Positions 50,085-58,127 of a stretch of 64,000 nucleotides of DNA are shown here, piece after piece. Position numbers and translations under genes: made by a program. Source of the stretch: Bacteroidales bacterium (GTDB lineage Bacteria; Bacteroidota; Bacteroidia; Bacteroidales; F082). The notes below the pieces were generated by a model. The model was given only the letters and a program-made list of their open reading frames with translations, was not told the DNA's origin and did not search any database. Location: NCBI GenBank assembly GCA_024400425.1, contig JAKSMV010000011.1:1-64000 (forward strand), given 5' to 3'. The first letter of the stretch is position 1. Every line of letters starts with the position of its first letter.

Positions 50085-51204
50085 TAAACATTTACATATC
50101 ATTTCTTTCGATGTTCCTTATCCTGCCAATTATGGCGGTGTCATTGATGTGTTTTATCGCATTAAAGCACTCGCCGACAGCGGAATAAAGATCCATTTGC
50201 ATTGCTATGAATATGGACGTGGTCGTCAGATAGCGTTGGAAAGGATGTGCTATGAGGTCTTGTATTACAAACGCGACACTTCGTTTTTAAGACAACTGAG
50301 TTTTTGGCCTTACATCGTCACTTCTCGCAATTCTGAGGGATTGGTGAAGCAACTCATGAAGGACAATTATCCTATCCTTTGCGAAGGTCTGCATACGACT
50401 GCAATTTTGAATGATAGTCGCTTGAAAGACAGGAATATATTTGTCCGTGCGCATAATGTTGAGCATGATTATTACCGCGCCTTGGGCAAGTCGGAACATA
50501 GTCTTTGGAAAAGGATTTTCTATTTGGCGGAATCGGTGAAGTTGCGTCATTATGAACCGGTTTTGGCCAAGGCAAAAGGAATCTTTGCCATTGCGCAGCA
50601 GGATTTCGATTATTTTTTGAAGCGTTACGGAAATGTATATTTGTTGCCAGGGTTCAACGCTTTGGACTCGGTTTGCTCAGAGACGGGTAGGGGAGATTAT
50701 GTTTTGTACCATGGCAATCTGTCGGTGCGTGAAAATTCCGATGCTGCCGAATGGCTGATTGAAAATGTTTTTTCCAAATTGGAAGTTCCGTGCGTGATTG
50801 CGGGCTTGAATCCGTCGGAGAAGTTGCAGAAATTGGTCTTGGAATATCCGAACATCACTTTGACGGCCAATCCCGATGATGCTGAAATGATCGACTTGTT
50901 GCGTCAGGCGCAAATCAATATTTTGGTGACCAGTCAGCCTACCGGATTGAAACTGAAATTGTTGAATGCCTTGTATAATGGGCGTTTCTGCTTGGTCAAT
51001 TCGGATATGCTGAAAGGAACGGCATTGCAGCCGTTGTGTTCCGTAAAAGATGAGCCTGAGGAAATCATCGCTGAAATCAAGCGCTTGATGGATGAGGATT
51101 TTACCGACGACGACATCGAGGAACGCGATGCCATGATGAAGGAATTGTATCGGAATGAGGAGAATGCTAGGAAATTGATTGCTTGTATTTTTAGTGGAAT
51201 TTGA
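50077..51204 (+). CDS. Second GT-B glycosyltransferase
   Basis: A 375-residue protein with the opening IISFDVPYPANYGGVIDVFYRIKAL, a typical glycosyltransferase family 4 N-domain, then VRAHNVEHDYYRAL and the C-terminal YHGNLSVRENSDAAEWLI and SQPTGLKLKLLNALYNGRFCLVN segments. The last part resembles the acceptor/donor loop of Bacteroidota mannosyltransferase-like proteins. It overlaps the preceding gene by 8 bases, so both are probably made together and act on one glycan. Sugar specificity is not visible. Confidence 0.82.
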   Translation: MADKHLHIISFDVPYPANYGGVIDVFYRIKALADSGIKIHLHCYEYGRGRQIALERMCYEVLYYKRDTSFLRQLSFWPYIVTSRNSEGLVKQLMKDNYPILCEGLHTTAILNDSRLKDRNIFVRAHNVEHDYYRALGKSEHSLWKRIFYLAESVKLRHYEPVLAKAKGIFAIAQQDFDYFLKRYGNVYLLPGFNALDSVCSETGRGDYVLYHGNLSVRENSDAAEWLIENVFSKLEVPCVIAGLNPSEKLQKLVLEYPNITLTANPDDAEMIDLLRQAQINILVTSQPTGLKLKLLNALYNGRFCLVNSDMLKGTALQPLCSVKDEPEEIIAEIKRLMDEDFTDDDIEERDAMMKELYRNEENARKLIACIFSGI

Positions 51205-51209
51205 TTGCC

Positions 51210-52145
51210 CTATTTTTTGACGCGCAATGGGCAGAATTTTTCGTATATGATTTCGTTCTTCTCAATCAATTTGTTTATTACAATATTTATTTCGGCAATG
51301 TTGCACAAGTCTTTCCCTAGTAATTCAAGTATTTTACATCCAAGCGTGGATTTGTAGCAATTTTGAGTTGAAACAAATGTCAAAACGGTCTTTCGGATGT
51401 AATCGTATAACAGTTTGTGTTGGTTCGCATAATAGTCTATCAAGCCTTGAGAAATTTCTGTTCTGTTTGCGTTGAATGACAATTCGTTTTCTACATGAAT
51501 CATAATTTCTTTGGGAATGCGAATTGTTTCTTTTGGCCTGTAAGAAGATTTGGTGCTGCCGTAAATTTTTGATAAACAGTCTGCAATTCTGCGCATGTAT
51601 TCAAATAAGTTTTTGATGGGAATCAAATCAAAACTGGATAAACCATTTGTCGGTTCATTGTAAAATGCAATCCAGACTGGAATCAGGAAAAGGTCTTGAA
51701 GCCTATTAAGTTTTTCGATTTCAGAACGATAAATGGAATGGCAATGCTCAGATTCTTCAATGAATCTTTTTGTCTTTGCAATATTTTTAACATCAATGAA
51801 AAGATTGCTCGTGTTAGGAATTCCGATGAGAAAATCAGGCCGTTTGGCCATTTTGTCGTTTTTGATGACTTTTGAATAGTCAATTCCAACAGGATTCTGC
51901 CCGATGTATAAGAATGGGATTTTGTTCCTTTCTAATAGATTCTTAAAATCATTTTCTGCTATTCTCCCCTTATTCTCAAATTGAGTATAAAAGTTTGACA
52001 TCTTGACACCAATAAATTCATCGTTTTCAGTGATATATTGGATGTTGTTGTCATGTTTTATGACTTTTGCATTTTCGCTAAGTTTACTTTGGGATTTTAA
52101 AACGTAGACTGCGTTTTCCGATGTGCTGTATTGGATGTATGACAT
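51210..52145 (-). CDS. AT-rich orphan with a possible PD-(D/E)XK nuclease core
   Basis: A 311-residue protein not matching a family I know. Residues 60-125 fit a PD-(D/E)XK nuclease layout: Glu64 in a helix (GRIAENDFKNLLE), Asp104 in KRPDFLIGIP, and Asp118-x-Lys120 in LFIDVKNIAK. The rest is helical. The gene is visibly richer in A and T than its neighbours and uses codons such as ATA and AGA more, suggesting transfer. It lies convergent to a glycosyltransferase and downstream of ftsE without a promoter I can name. It could be part of a defence or mobile function, or a solitary nuclease. Confidence 0.6.
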   Translation of the reverse strand: MSYIQYSTSENAVYVLKSQSKLSENAKVIKHDNNIQYITENDEFIGVKMSNFYTQFENKGRIAENDFKNLLERNKIPFLYIGQNPVGIDYSKVIKNDKMAKRPDFLIGIPNTSNLFIDVKNIAKTKRFIEESEHCHSIYRSEIEKLNRLQDLFLIPVWIAFYNEPTNGLSSFDLIPIKNLFEYMRRIADCLSKIYGSTKSSYRPKETIRIPKEIMIHVENELSFNANRTEISQGLIDYYANQHKLLYDYIRKTVLTFVSTQNCYKSTLGCKILELLGKDLCNIAEINIVINKLIEKNEIIYEKFCPLRVKK

Positions 52146-52164
52146 GATTTGGACGTTTTATTTC

Positions 52165-52845
52165 TTAATCCATTACCGAGCAGGTGATTGTTCCGTTGTC
52201 GCAGCGGATGACGCGCGACGGATATTTTTGCATCAATGTGTAATTGTGGGTGGCCATGAGAACTGCGGTGCCGCTTTCGCTGATTTTTCGGAGCAAACGC
52301 ATCACGTCGATGGTAGTGTCGGGGTCGAGGTTGCCGGTAGGCTCGTCGGCGAGGATGATGAGCGGTTCGTTGAGCAAGGCGCGTGCAATGGCAATGCTTT
52401 GTTGCTCGCCGCCTGAGAGTTGGTGAGGCATGCTTTGTCGCTTGTCTTTCAGTCCGACTTCGTTGAGCACTTCGTCGATGCGTTCTGAGATTTCTTCCTT
52501 GTCGGTCCAGCCTGTGGCACCAAGCACAAACTCAAGGTTCTTCTCCACGGTGCGGTCGTGAAGCAGCTGGAAGTCCTGGAAGACGATGCCAATCTTGCGG
52601 CGCAGGTAAGGAATGTCTTTGCGCTTGATTTGGGTGAGGTCGTAGCCTGCCACTTCCACCTCGCCGTCGCGGGCGGGCAGTTCGCCATATAGAGTCTTCA
52701 GTAACGACGATTTCCCGCTACCGGTCTTGCCGATGAGATAGACGAATTCGCCTTCGCTAATGCTGAGGTTGACATTGGCAAGGATAAGGTTCTCCCGTTG
52801 AAAGATTGAAGCCTTTTTAAGCTCGATGATAGGTTCTTTTGACAT
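52165..52845 (-). CDS. ftsE: FtsE-like ABC ATPase
   Basis: A 226-residue ABC ATPase of the FtsE class, which with FtsX links cell division to peptidoglycan hydrolases. It has Walker A GKTGSGKSS near residue 39, Q loop VFQDFQLLHDRTV (the FtsE-like Q-loop), signature LSGGEQQ, Walker B ILADEPTGNLDP and the switch ATHNYTL. No ftsX follows; in Bacteroidota ftsX may lie elsewhere. A LolD-like or other transporter role cannot be excluded. It lies 48 bases after a small gene on the same strand. Confidence 0.85.
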   Translation of the reverse strand: MSKEPIIELKKASIFQRENLILANVNLSISEGEFVYLIGKTGSGKSSLLKTLYGELPARDGEVEVAGYDLTQIKRKDIPYLRRKIGIVFQDFQLLHDRTVEKNLEFVLGATGWTDKEEISERIDEVLNEVGLKDKRQSMPHQLSGGEQQSIAIARALLNEPLIILADEPTGNLDPDTTIDVMRLLRKISESGTAVLMATHNYTLMQKYPSRVIRCDNGTITCSVMD

Positions 52846-52893
52846 GAAGTGATGATTGAAAAAGACAATAGAAAAATTATTCTATTTCGTACA

Positions 52894-53103
52894 TTATTGA
52901 AGGCATTGTTCGATGAGGTCATGAGCATCTTTGGCCTTGTAGGTCTTTCCAGTGCGATATTCTGCAATGGCTTCGTCAAAAGAACCTTTCTCGGATTTTG
53001 AGGTCTCGTGTTCAGTCACTTTCCCGCCGAGTGCAACAAAAAGTTCCAAGAGTTTCTTCATTGCGGTACTTCTTCCATCGTATTCTAATGTCGCTGTAGC
53101 CAT
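52894..53103 (-). CDS. Small protein of unknown function (antitoxin-like length)
   Basis: A 69-residue cytoplasmic protein starting MATATLEYDGRSTAMKKLLEL, then an acidic/lysine-rich middle and DEAIAEYRTGKTYKAKD near the end. Length and the strand-helix start resemble small regulators or type II antitoxins in Bacteroidota, but no toxin lies next to it and the match is only impressionistic. The ATG at 53103 is chosen; a TACTTTTG box lies 24 bases upstream of it. Confidence 0.6.
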   Translation of the reverse strand: MATATLEYDGRSTAMKKLLELFVALGGKVTEHETSKSEKGSFDEAIAEYRTGKTYKAKDAHDLIEQCLQ

Positions 53104-53127
53104 ATTGTTTGAAATTAATTGTGACTG

Positions 53128-53135
53128 CAAAAGTA
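53128..53135 (-). promoter_or_regulatory. -7 box for the small protein and possibly ftsE
   Basis: Minus strand TACTTTTG (TAnnTTTG), 24 bases before the 69-residue gene. Confidence 0.5.
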
Positions 53136-53225
53136 ATCATTTTTATGTTTTTTTTTTGATAAAGTTGGTGATTGAGGTTTTATTTTGTTTTTTTGCAATG
53201 TCAAACACATTAAAAAAGAATAGAT

Positions 53226-53702
53226 ATGAATAGCTCGAATTTGTCATTAAATGTCACTCGATTTGTTGTTTTTTTATTAGGTATTTTTGTCTTTAGTGGT
53301 TGTAGTGAAGACTCGCGATATGAAAAATCGCTCAAAAAGTCTATTAACCTCTATCTTGATAAAAATCTTAAAGACCCTACTTCTTTGAAAGATTTGAAAA
53401 TTACATATGCATTTCTTTCACAGGAAGATATAGATGTTTTTCATGATAAACAGTTAGAGAAATATAAAACAAATCCATCAGAAACGGTTCTCCCTTTAGC
53501 TACAATACATGTTGATAAAGAAGCAATTGTGTTGATTGATTATAGAGCGAAAAACTCATATGGAGCCTATGATCAAGGCATGGAGGCTTTTAAATACTTC
53601 CCATTTGGGAATGAATGGATAGATTTACAGCCTCTTGAAAAATCCGAGCTGTATTTGGTTGATGCGATGTTAAACTCTTCAAATAAAAAAAGTTTAAAAT
53701 AA
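53226..53702 (+). CDS. AT-rich lipoprotein of unknown function
   Basis: A 158-residue lipoprotein with the lipobox FSGC (cysteine 26). The mature part starts with a lysine-rich helix (YEKSLKKSINLYLDKNLKDP) and continues with TLPLATIHVD-like and YRAKNSYGAYDQGMEAF segments. The phrase LKDPTSLKDLKI recalls small exported proteins with a DPxS motif, but no family is certain. It is AT-rich compared with its neighbours. A shared terminator with htpG follows. Confidence 0.7.
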   Translation: MNSSNLSLNVTRFVVFLLGIFVFSGCSEDSRYEKSLKKSINLYLDKNLKDPTSLKDLKITYAFLSQEDIDVFHDKQLEKYKTNPSETVLPLATIHVDKEAIVLIDYRAKNSYGAYDQGMEAFKYFPFGNEWIDLQPLEKSELYLVDAMLNSSNKKSLK

Positions 53703-53760
53703 TAATTGCCTCCTATTAGCGAAATAAAATTGTTCGAAAAGAAGAAATTCTAAATATAAT

Positions 53761-53800
53761 AAAGGCGCAGAATCTATAGTGGAGTCTGCGCCTGTTTTTT
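53761..53800. terminator. Terminator between the lipoprotein gene and htpG
   Basis: AGGCGCAGA pairs with TCTGCGCCT over a 13-base loop and is followed by G and T6. Preceding A residues allow weaker use for htpG on the other strand. Confidence 0.75.
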
Positions 53801-53811
53801 AATTCAAGAAT

Positions 53812-55770
53812 TTACAGCTTTTCCATGTTGCGTTTCACGAACTCGCTTAAGTCCTTGCCTTTCAGCAGGTTCTTCGAAAGCAATGCGAGGTCGTAAATCT
53901 GACGCACGGTGGCTTCGCGTTCGTCTTCCGATTTGGCAAGCAGGCCAGCGATGACTGGATTGTTGGTGTTGAGCATCAGCGTGTAGCTGTCGGGCATGGT
54001 GCCGTAGAACGACATCGGGCTGCCGCCCATCTGCTCCATCTCCTTCATGCGACGCATCCACTCGTTTTGTGTGATTTCCACAGGCGCGTCGGTATCGGCG
54101 GCATTGCAGAATTCCACGTTGAACCTCACCTTGTCGATGACTTTCTCGAAGGCGGCTTTCACGTCTTCCTTCTGCTTGTCGTCAAGGCCGGAAGCCTTTT
54201 CCGCTTCTTCCTTCACGATGAGCTTGTCGATGGTGTTTGAATCGACGCGGGCAAACATGGTCTTGGTGTCGCTGTCGCCCATCTTCTGCTCGAAGGCGCT
54301 GATGAAGTGGGCATCGAGGATGCCGTCCATCATCAACACGTTGTAACCACGTGCCTTGGCAGTTTCGATGTTGGTGTATTGGTCATCTTTGTCGGTGGCG
54401 TAGAGATAGACGAGGAATTTGTCCTTGTTGGTTTGGTTTTCCTTGATGTGCTCCTTGTATTCTTCGATGGTGTAATACTTGTCGTCGGTATCCTTGAAGA
54501 GGAAGAATTTCTCGGCGCGTTCGTAGAACTTCGGGTCGCTAATCATGCCGTATTTGATGAAAACGCTGATGTCGTCCCAGTTCTTCTCGAAGGTCTCGCG
54601 GTCTTTCTTGAAGAGTTCTTCTAGCTTTTCGGCCACTTTCTTTGTGATGTAGGTGGAAATCTTCTTCACGTTTTGGTCGCTTTGCAGGAACGAACGGCTG
54701 ACGTTCAGCGGGATGTCGGGCGAGTCGATGACGCCGTGGAGCAGCGAGAGGAACTCTGGCAGGATGCCTTCCACTGAATCGGTGACGAACACTTCATTGC
54801 AATAGAGCTGAATCTTGTTGCGCTGGAACTCGTAGCGGTTCTTGACCTTCGGGAAATAGAGGATGCCGGTGAGGTCGAAAGGATAATCGACATTCAGGTG
54901 GATGTGGAACAGCGGTTCGCCGAAGTTCATCGGGTAGAGCACATGGTAGAAGTCGTTGTATTCCTCATCCTTGATGTCGGTTGGGGTCTTCTTCCACAAA
55001 GGAGCCACCTCGTTGATAATCCAAGGCTTTTCGACTTCCTTGGTCTTCGGCTCTTTCTTCTCTTTTTCTTCTACGGGCTTGCCTTCTTCGTCAACGACTT
55101 CTGCGTCTTCAATTTCTTCCTCAATCGGCTCTTGAACCTTTTTGGTGCCAAACTGAATCGGTACGGGCAGGAACTTGCAGTATTTCTCCAACAGCTCGCG
55201 GATGCGGCTTTCTTCGAGGAACTCTTGTGCGTCGTCGGCGATGTAGAGGATGACGTCGGTGCCGCGGTCGCCTTTCGGGATAGCGTTCATGGTGTAGGCT
55301 GGGCTGCCATCGCATTCCCAGATGACGCCGTCCATGCCTTCTTCCTTACACGACTTTGAGATGAGCGCGACTTTCGATGAAACCATAAAGGCGGAATAGA
55401 AGCCCAAGCCAAAATGTCCGATAATGTTGGCAGCCTCGGCTTCGCTTTGCGTCTTGAACTTGGCGACGAACTCTTCGGCTCCCGAGAAGGCAATCTGGTT
55501 GATGTATTTATCCACCTCTTCGGCGTTCATGCCGATACCGCGGTCACGGATGGTGAGGGTCTTCTTCTGCTTGTCGATTTCCACCTTGATGGTGAGGTCG
55601 CCCAATTCGCCTTTGAAATCGCCCGATGAGGCGAGGGTTTTCAGCTTCTGCGTGGCATCCACGGCATTGCTGATGATTTCGCGTAAGAAAATCTCCTGGT
55701 CGGAGTACAAGAATTTCTTGATGACGGGGAAGATGTTTTCGGTCTTCACCCCAATGTTTCCTGATTGCAT
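53812..55770 (-). CDS. htpG: Hsp90-family chaperone
   Basis: HtpG is the bacterial Hsp90 ATP-dependent chaperone. The 652-residue protein has the GHKL ATP site (LREIISNAVDATQKL, then TIRDRGIGMNAEEV and IIGHFGLGFYSAFMV), the middle domain with SLLHGVIDSPDIPLNVSRSFLQ (region), and the dimerisation domain. An acidic EEEIEDAEVVDEEGKPVEEKEKKEPK linker (region near residues 215-245) resembles the charged linker of eukaryotic Hsp90 and is found in Bacteroidota HtpG. No promoter box was obvious. Confidence 0.95.
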   Translation of the reverse strand: MQSGNIGVKTENIFPVIKKFLYSDQEIFLREIISNAVDATQKLKTLASSGDFKGELGDLTIKVEIDKQKKTLTIRDRGIGMNAEEVDKYINQIAFSGAEEFVAKFKTQSEAEAANIIGHFGLGFYSAFMVSSKVALISKSCKEEGMDGVIWECDGSPAYTMNAIPKGDRGTDVILYIADDAQEFLEESRIRELLEKYCKFLPVPIQFGTKKVQEPIEEEIEDAEVVDEEGKPVEEKEKKEPKTKEVEKPWIINEVAPLWKKTPTDIKDEEYNDFYHVLYPMNFGEPLFHIHLNVDYPFDLTGILYFPKVKNRYEFQRNKIQLYCNEVFVTDSVEGILPEFLSLLHGVIDSPDIPLNVSRSFLQSDQNVKKISTYITKKVAEKLEELFKKDRETFEKNWDDISVFIKYGMISDPKFYERAEKFFLFKDTDDKYYTIEEYKEHIKENQTNKDKFLVYLYATDKDDQYTNIETAKARGYNVLMMDGILDAHFISAFEQKMGDSDTKTMFARVDSNTIDKLIVKEEAEKASGLDDKQKEDVKAAFEKVIDKVRFNVEFCNAADTDAPVEITQNEWMRRMKEMEQMGGSPMSFYGTMPDSYTLMLNTNNPVIAGLLAKSEDEREATVRQIYDLALLSKNLLKGKDLSEFVKRNMEKL

Positions 55771-55787
55771 ATTGTTAAGTATTTAAA

Positions 55788-55890
55788 ATTCAAGATTTAA
55801 GATTCAAAGATTAGCCGATGGCTTATGGCTCATAGCCTATGGCTGCTCTAACGTGAAGGCAAGCCATAGGCTATAGGCCATCAGCCATAG
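55788..55890. repeat. Heptamer array with large inverted repeat upstream of htpG
   Basis: Starts with ATTCAAG, ATTTAAG, ATTCAAA units (55788-55808). Then a left arm (55813-55844) of GGCTTAT/GGCTCAT/AGCCTAT/GGCT heptamers and a right arm (55862-55890) of AGGCTAT/AGGCCAT/CAGCCAT units, whose reverse complement closely matches the left arm. A hairpin of nearly 30 bp with a 17-base loop is possible. Confidence 0.8.
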
Positions 55891-55958
55891 TCAAATAATG
55901 TGCCATTTGGAAAACTGACATTTTGGCAAGGAGTTGAGGAGCGAGGGAGATATTTGTT

Positions 55959-55966
55959 TAATTTTG
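55959..55966 (+). promoter_or_regulatory. -7 box for the LRR protein gene
   Basis: TAATTTTG matches TAnnTTTG, 23 bases before the ATG at 55990. Confidence 0.55.
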
Positions 55967-55989
55967 CGGAAATTATAAATCTATTCACG

Positions 55990-57159
55990 ATGGATTCTGT
56001 AAAACTAGCAAATTACTATAAGAAGGTTGCTGATTTATTATTGGCGTTTCAAAAACACATGGAAATAGTAAATGGTGATTATATTGCCAAGCATCTTACG
56101 GGCTATATTTTTCATGAGTGGATAACCTATAGGAATCCTGACAATGATTGGTTTGCGAAAGACTATAGGCCAGATTTGGATGAAGAGGCAAAGGCTCTAT
56201 TATGTAATCCTAAAGATAAAGGATTTTATGTGTATGTTATTGGTACAGATAGAGTTGATGGGTATGTTACTAGTTTAATAGATGGGCTTGAAGAAAACCA
56301 TGAGAACGAATCATACAATGAAATAAAGGATAATGAATCTCTGAAAGAATCCATTTCAAAATGGAAAAAAGAGATTGTCAAAGGATTTGATAGGAAAGCC
56401 CAAATAAGGGGATTTGTTCGATCAATAGGTCTTTGGGGAGAAGATGGTGAAATTGTTAGGAGAACGGTTGAATCTATGGCAAATAGTATATTGTCGCCAA
56501 ATGACCCGATTGACTATTCTGAATTTCAATATAAAGGCATGTGCTTTCAAATTATTGACTATCTAAAGCGAGAAGTAAGGCTAAAATCTATAAATGGTCT
56601 TTTTGGAGAGTATAGCCGATATGGGAAAATAAACCCTGTACTCCCCAACGAAGCATCTGTTTCCATTCCAAGCCGTACGGATGCATCCGCGTCCGCATAT
56701 TCAATCGTTGAAATAGGCAAAGGCGTATTTGATTCGCTAACAGAAACAAAATGTATTTATTTAGGTGATTCTGTTAGAAAAATAGAATGGAGTTTTTGGA
56801 AATGTCGGAAACTAAAAGCGATTAGCATTAACAATGATTTTTATCAATCTATAGGAGGCGTTTTGTATTCAAAAGATAAAAAAGTGTTGTATGCCTACCC
56901 AAATAATCATGGGAAGAGTTATGCCGTGATTGATGGTACAGAGGAAATAAACAGATTTGCCTTCAAGGATTGTGAAATGCTTGAAGAGTTGTTTTTACCA
57001 GGGTCTATCAAACGAATAGGTATCAATGCGTTTTATAGATGTGTCAATTTAAAGGTTATCGTAAGCAAAGTGCCTAAAGAAGAAATTCAATTTGAAGGAT
57101 ATGTTGGTGATTATGGAAATGTTTCACCAAATTGGGTGATAATTCCCAATGACTATTAG
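55990..57159 (+). CDS. Protein with a C-terminal BspA-type leucine-rich repeat
   Basis: A 389-residue protein without a signal peptide. The N-terminal 230 residues are helical and charged (AKHLTGYIFHEWITYRNP; FVRSIGLWGEDGEIV) and match no family I recognise. From about residue 255 come LRR_5/BspA-type repeats: IEIGKGVFDSLTETKCIYLGDSVRKIEWSFWKCRKLKAI, GTEEINRFAFKDCEMLEELFLPGSIKRIGINAFYRCVNLKVI (regions). The gene is AT-rich. The ATG at 55990 follows a promoter box; the longer frame crosses it. Such a layout could mean a cytoplasmic interaction protein. Confidence 0.7.
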   Translation: MDSVKLANYYKKVADLLLAFQKHMEIVNGDYIAKHLTGYIFHEWITYRNPDNDWFAKDYRPDLDEEAKALLCNPKDKGFYVYVIGTDRVDGYVTSLIDGLEENHENESYNEIKDNESLKESISKWKKEIVKGFDRKAQIRGFVRSIGLWGEDGEIVRRTVESMANSILSPNDPIDYSEFQYKGMCFQIIDYLKREVRLKSINGLFGEYSRYGKINPVLPNEASVSIPSRTDASASAYSIVEIGKGVFDSLTETKCIYLGDSVRKIEWSFWKCRKLKAISINNDFYQSIGGVLYSKDKKVLYAYPNNHGKSYAVIDGTEEINRFAFKDCEMLEELFLPGSIKRIGINAFYRCVNLKVIVSKVPKEEIQFEGYVGDYGNVSPNWVIIPNDY

Positions 57160-57170
57160 ACATTTTATGC

Positions 57171-57220
57171 TTTTATCCAGCCGTAAACGACCAAATTACC
57201 ATGTTCACCGCTGAATAAAA
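57171..57220. repeat. Inverted-repeat module 1 (17-16-17)
   Basis: Left arm 57171-57187 (TTTTATCCAGCCGTAAA) and right arm 57204-57220 (TTCACCGCTGAATAAAA) are complementary at 14 of 17 positions with a 16-base spacer. It has the same geometry as module 2, 85 bases downstream. Confidence 0.75.
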
Positions 57221-57255
57221 GCAATTTTTTGGAGAAAAATTGAGTAAAAAGTGTG

Positions 57256-57305
57256 TTTTATTCAGCGGTGAACGCATGTTTTTGTGTCTTTACCGCTGAA
57301 TAAAA
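57256..57305. repeat. Inverted-repeat module 2 (17-16-17)
   Basis: Left arm 57256-57272 (TTTTATTCAGCGGTGAA) and right arm 57289-57305 (TTTACCGCTGAATAAAA) complement at 16 of 17 positions with a 16-base spacer. The inner arms of modules 1 and 2 (57204-57220 and 57256-57272) are exact complements. It ends 9 bases before the gene remnant's ATG. Confidence 0.8.
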
Positions 57306-57314
57306 CGATGTTTT

Positions 57315-57513
57315 ATGATGAATATCATTGGAAGAAAAGACGAGATTTCGGAAATATTTAAAGGTGGTTCATCGTCAGAATCTGTTGGCTGAAATGCTGC
57401 CGCGAAAGACGGTTGTCCACAATGTCCTAGTAACCACCGAAGGCCTGACATATAATGAATATAGCGGCGTTTTCCAAAAGGTGGTGACAGCCGACGACTT
57501 GTTTGAGAAATGA
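57315..57513 (+). pseudogene. Remnant of an ATPase_2/DUF234-like ATP-binding protein
   Basis: From the ATG at 57315 the frame reads MMNIIGRKDEISEIF and stops after 25 codons; an xxGRKxE start is typical of the large Bacteroidota ATP-binding family with an ATPase_2 and DUF234 domain. In another frame, ending at 57513, there is VLVTTEGLTYNEYSGVFQKV followed by VTADDLFEK, which looks like the C-terminal end of the same family. The whole Walker-containing middle (roughly 1 kb) would be missing. An alternative is an unrelated 61-codon gene starting at TTG 57328. Confidence 0.5.
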
Positions 57514-57544
57514 AAAAAGGCCACTCGAAAGAGTGACCTTTTTT
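57513..57544. terminator. Bidirectional terminator next to the Vor/Kor operon
   Basis: AAAAAAGGCCACTC and GAGTGACCTTTTTT flank a GAAA tetraloop. It ends the gene remnant on the plus strand and the ferredoxin-oxidoreductase operon on the minus strand. Confidence 0.85.
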
Positions 57545-57564
57545 GGCTTCAGAAGCAGAGCTTC

Positions 57565-58110
57565 TTATTTCACTTCCTTCACATTGTCCATACCGACTTG
57601 GACAGCCTGCATGTTCAAAGGAATCAGTTTGTGAGCGCGTTCTGGCAGTGAGTGTCTCAGACCTTCTTCAACGTTCTTGTTGTCGATGATAGGACGAATC
57701 TTCAGGAAAGCACCCAAAATAATCATGTTGAAGACCTTGGTGTTACCCATGTCGGATGCGAGTTGGGCACCTTCGATGGTGTAGATGTGAATGTCCTTGC
57801 GGGTTGGCTTGTGCGTGATGCCGTTTGGATCATAAATCAGGTAACCGCCAGGTTTTACTTTGCTCTCGAACTTGTCGAGTGACTGCTGATTCAGAATGAC
57901 TGCAGTGTCGAAAGCATTCAGGATAGGTGAGCAGACGCGTTCATCGCTGACGATGACAGTCACGTTTGCAGTACCGCCACGCATTTCAGGACCGTAAGAT
58001 GGCATCCAGCTCACTTCCTTGTTCTGCATGATACCACTATAAGCAAGGATCTTACCCATTGACAAGACGCCTTGTCCGCCGAAACCGGCTATAATTAATT
58101 CTTCTGTCAT
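57565..58110 (-). CDS. 2-oxoacid:ferredoxin oxidoreductase gamma subunit
   Basis: A 181-residue subunit of the pyruvate/ketoisovalerate-type oxidoreductases. It begins ELIIAGFGGQGVLSMGKILAY, the gamma-domain signature, followed by SWMPSYGPEMRGGTANVTVIVSDE (region). It probably contributes to CoA-dependent catalysis in the complex encoded by the four minus-strand genes from 57.5 to 60.3 kb. It is last in the operon, 17 bases after the beta gene. Confidence 0.92.
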   Translation of the reverse strand: MTEELIIAGFGGQGVLSMGKILAYSGIMQNKEVSWMPSYGPEMRGGTANVTVIVSDERVCSPILNAFDTAVILNQQSLDKFESKVKPGGYLIYDPNGITHKPTRKDIHIYTIEGAQLASDMGNTKVFNMIILGAFLKIRPIIDNKNVEEGLRHSLPERAHKLIPLNMQAVQVGMDNVKEVK

Positions 58111-58127
58111 TGCTTTGTAGTTTTTAA

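Noticed and set aside
48954..50102. 382-codon open frame antisense to the first glycosyltransferase
   Set aside because: It is the complement of a clear GT4 gene; no recognisable motif and unusual residue composition.
52894..53103. Type II toxin-antitoxin pair
   Set aside because: The small protein has antitoxin-like size but the adjacent genes are ftsE and a divergent lipoprotein, so no toxin partner is visible.
57171..57305. Intact insertion sequence bounded by inverted repeats
   Set aside because: The interval between the outer arms is about 100 bases and encodes no transposase; a MITE or regulatory element remains possible.
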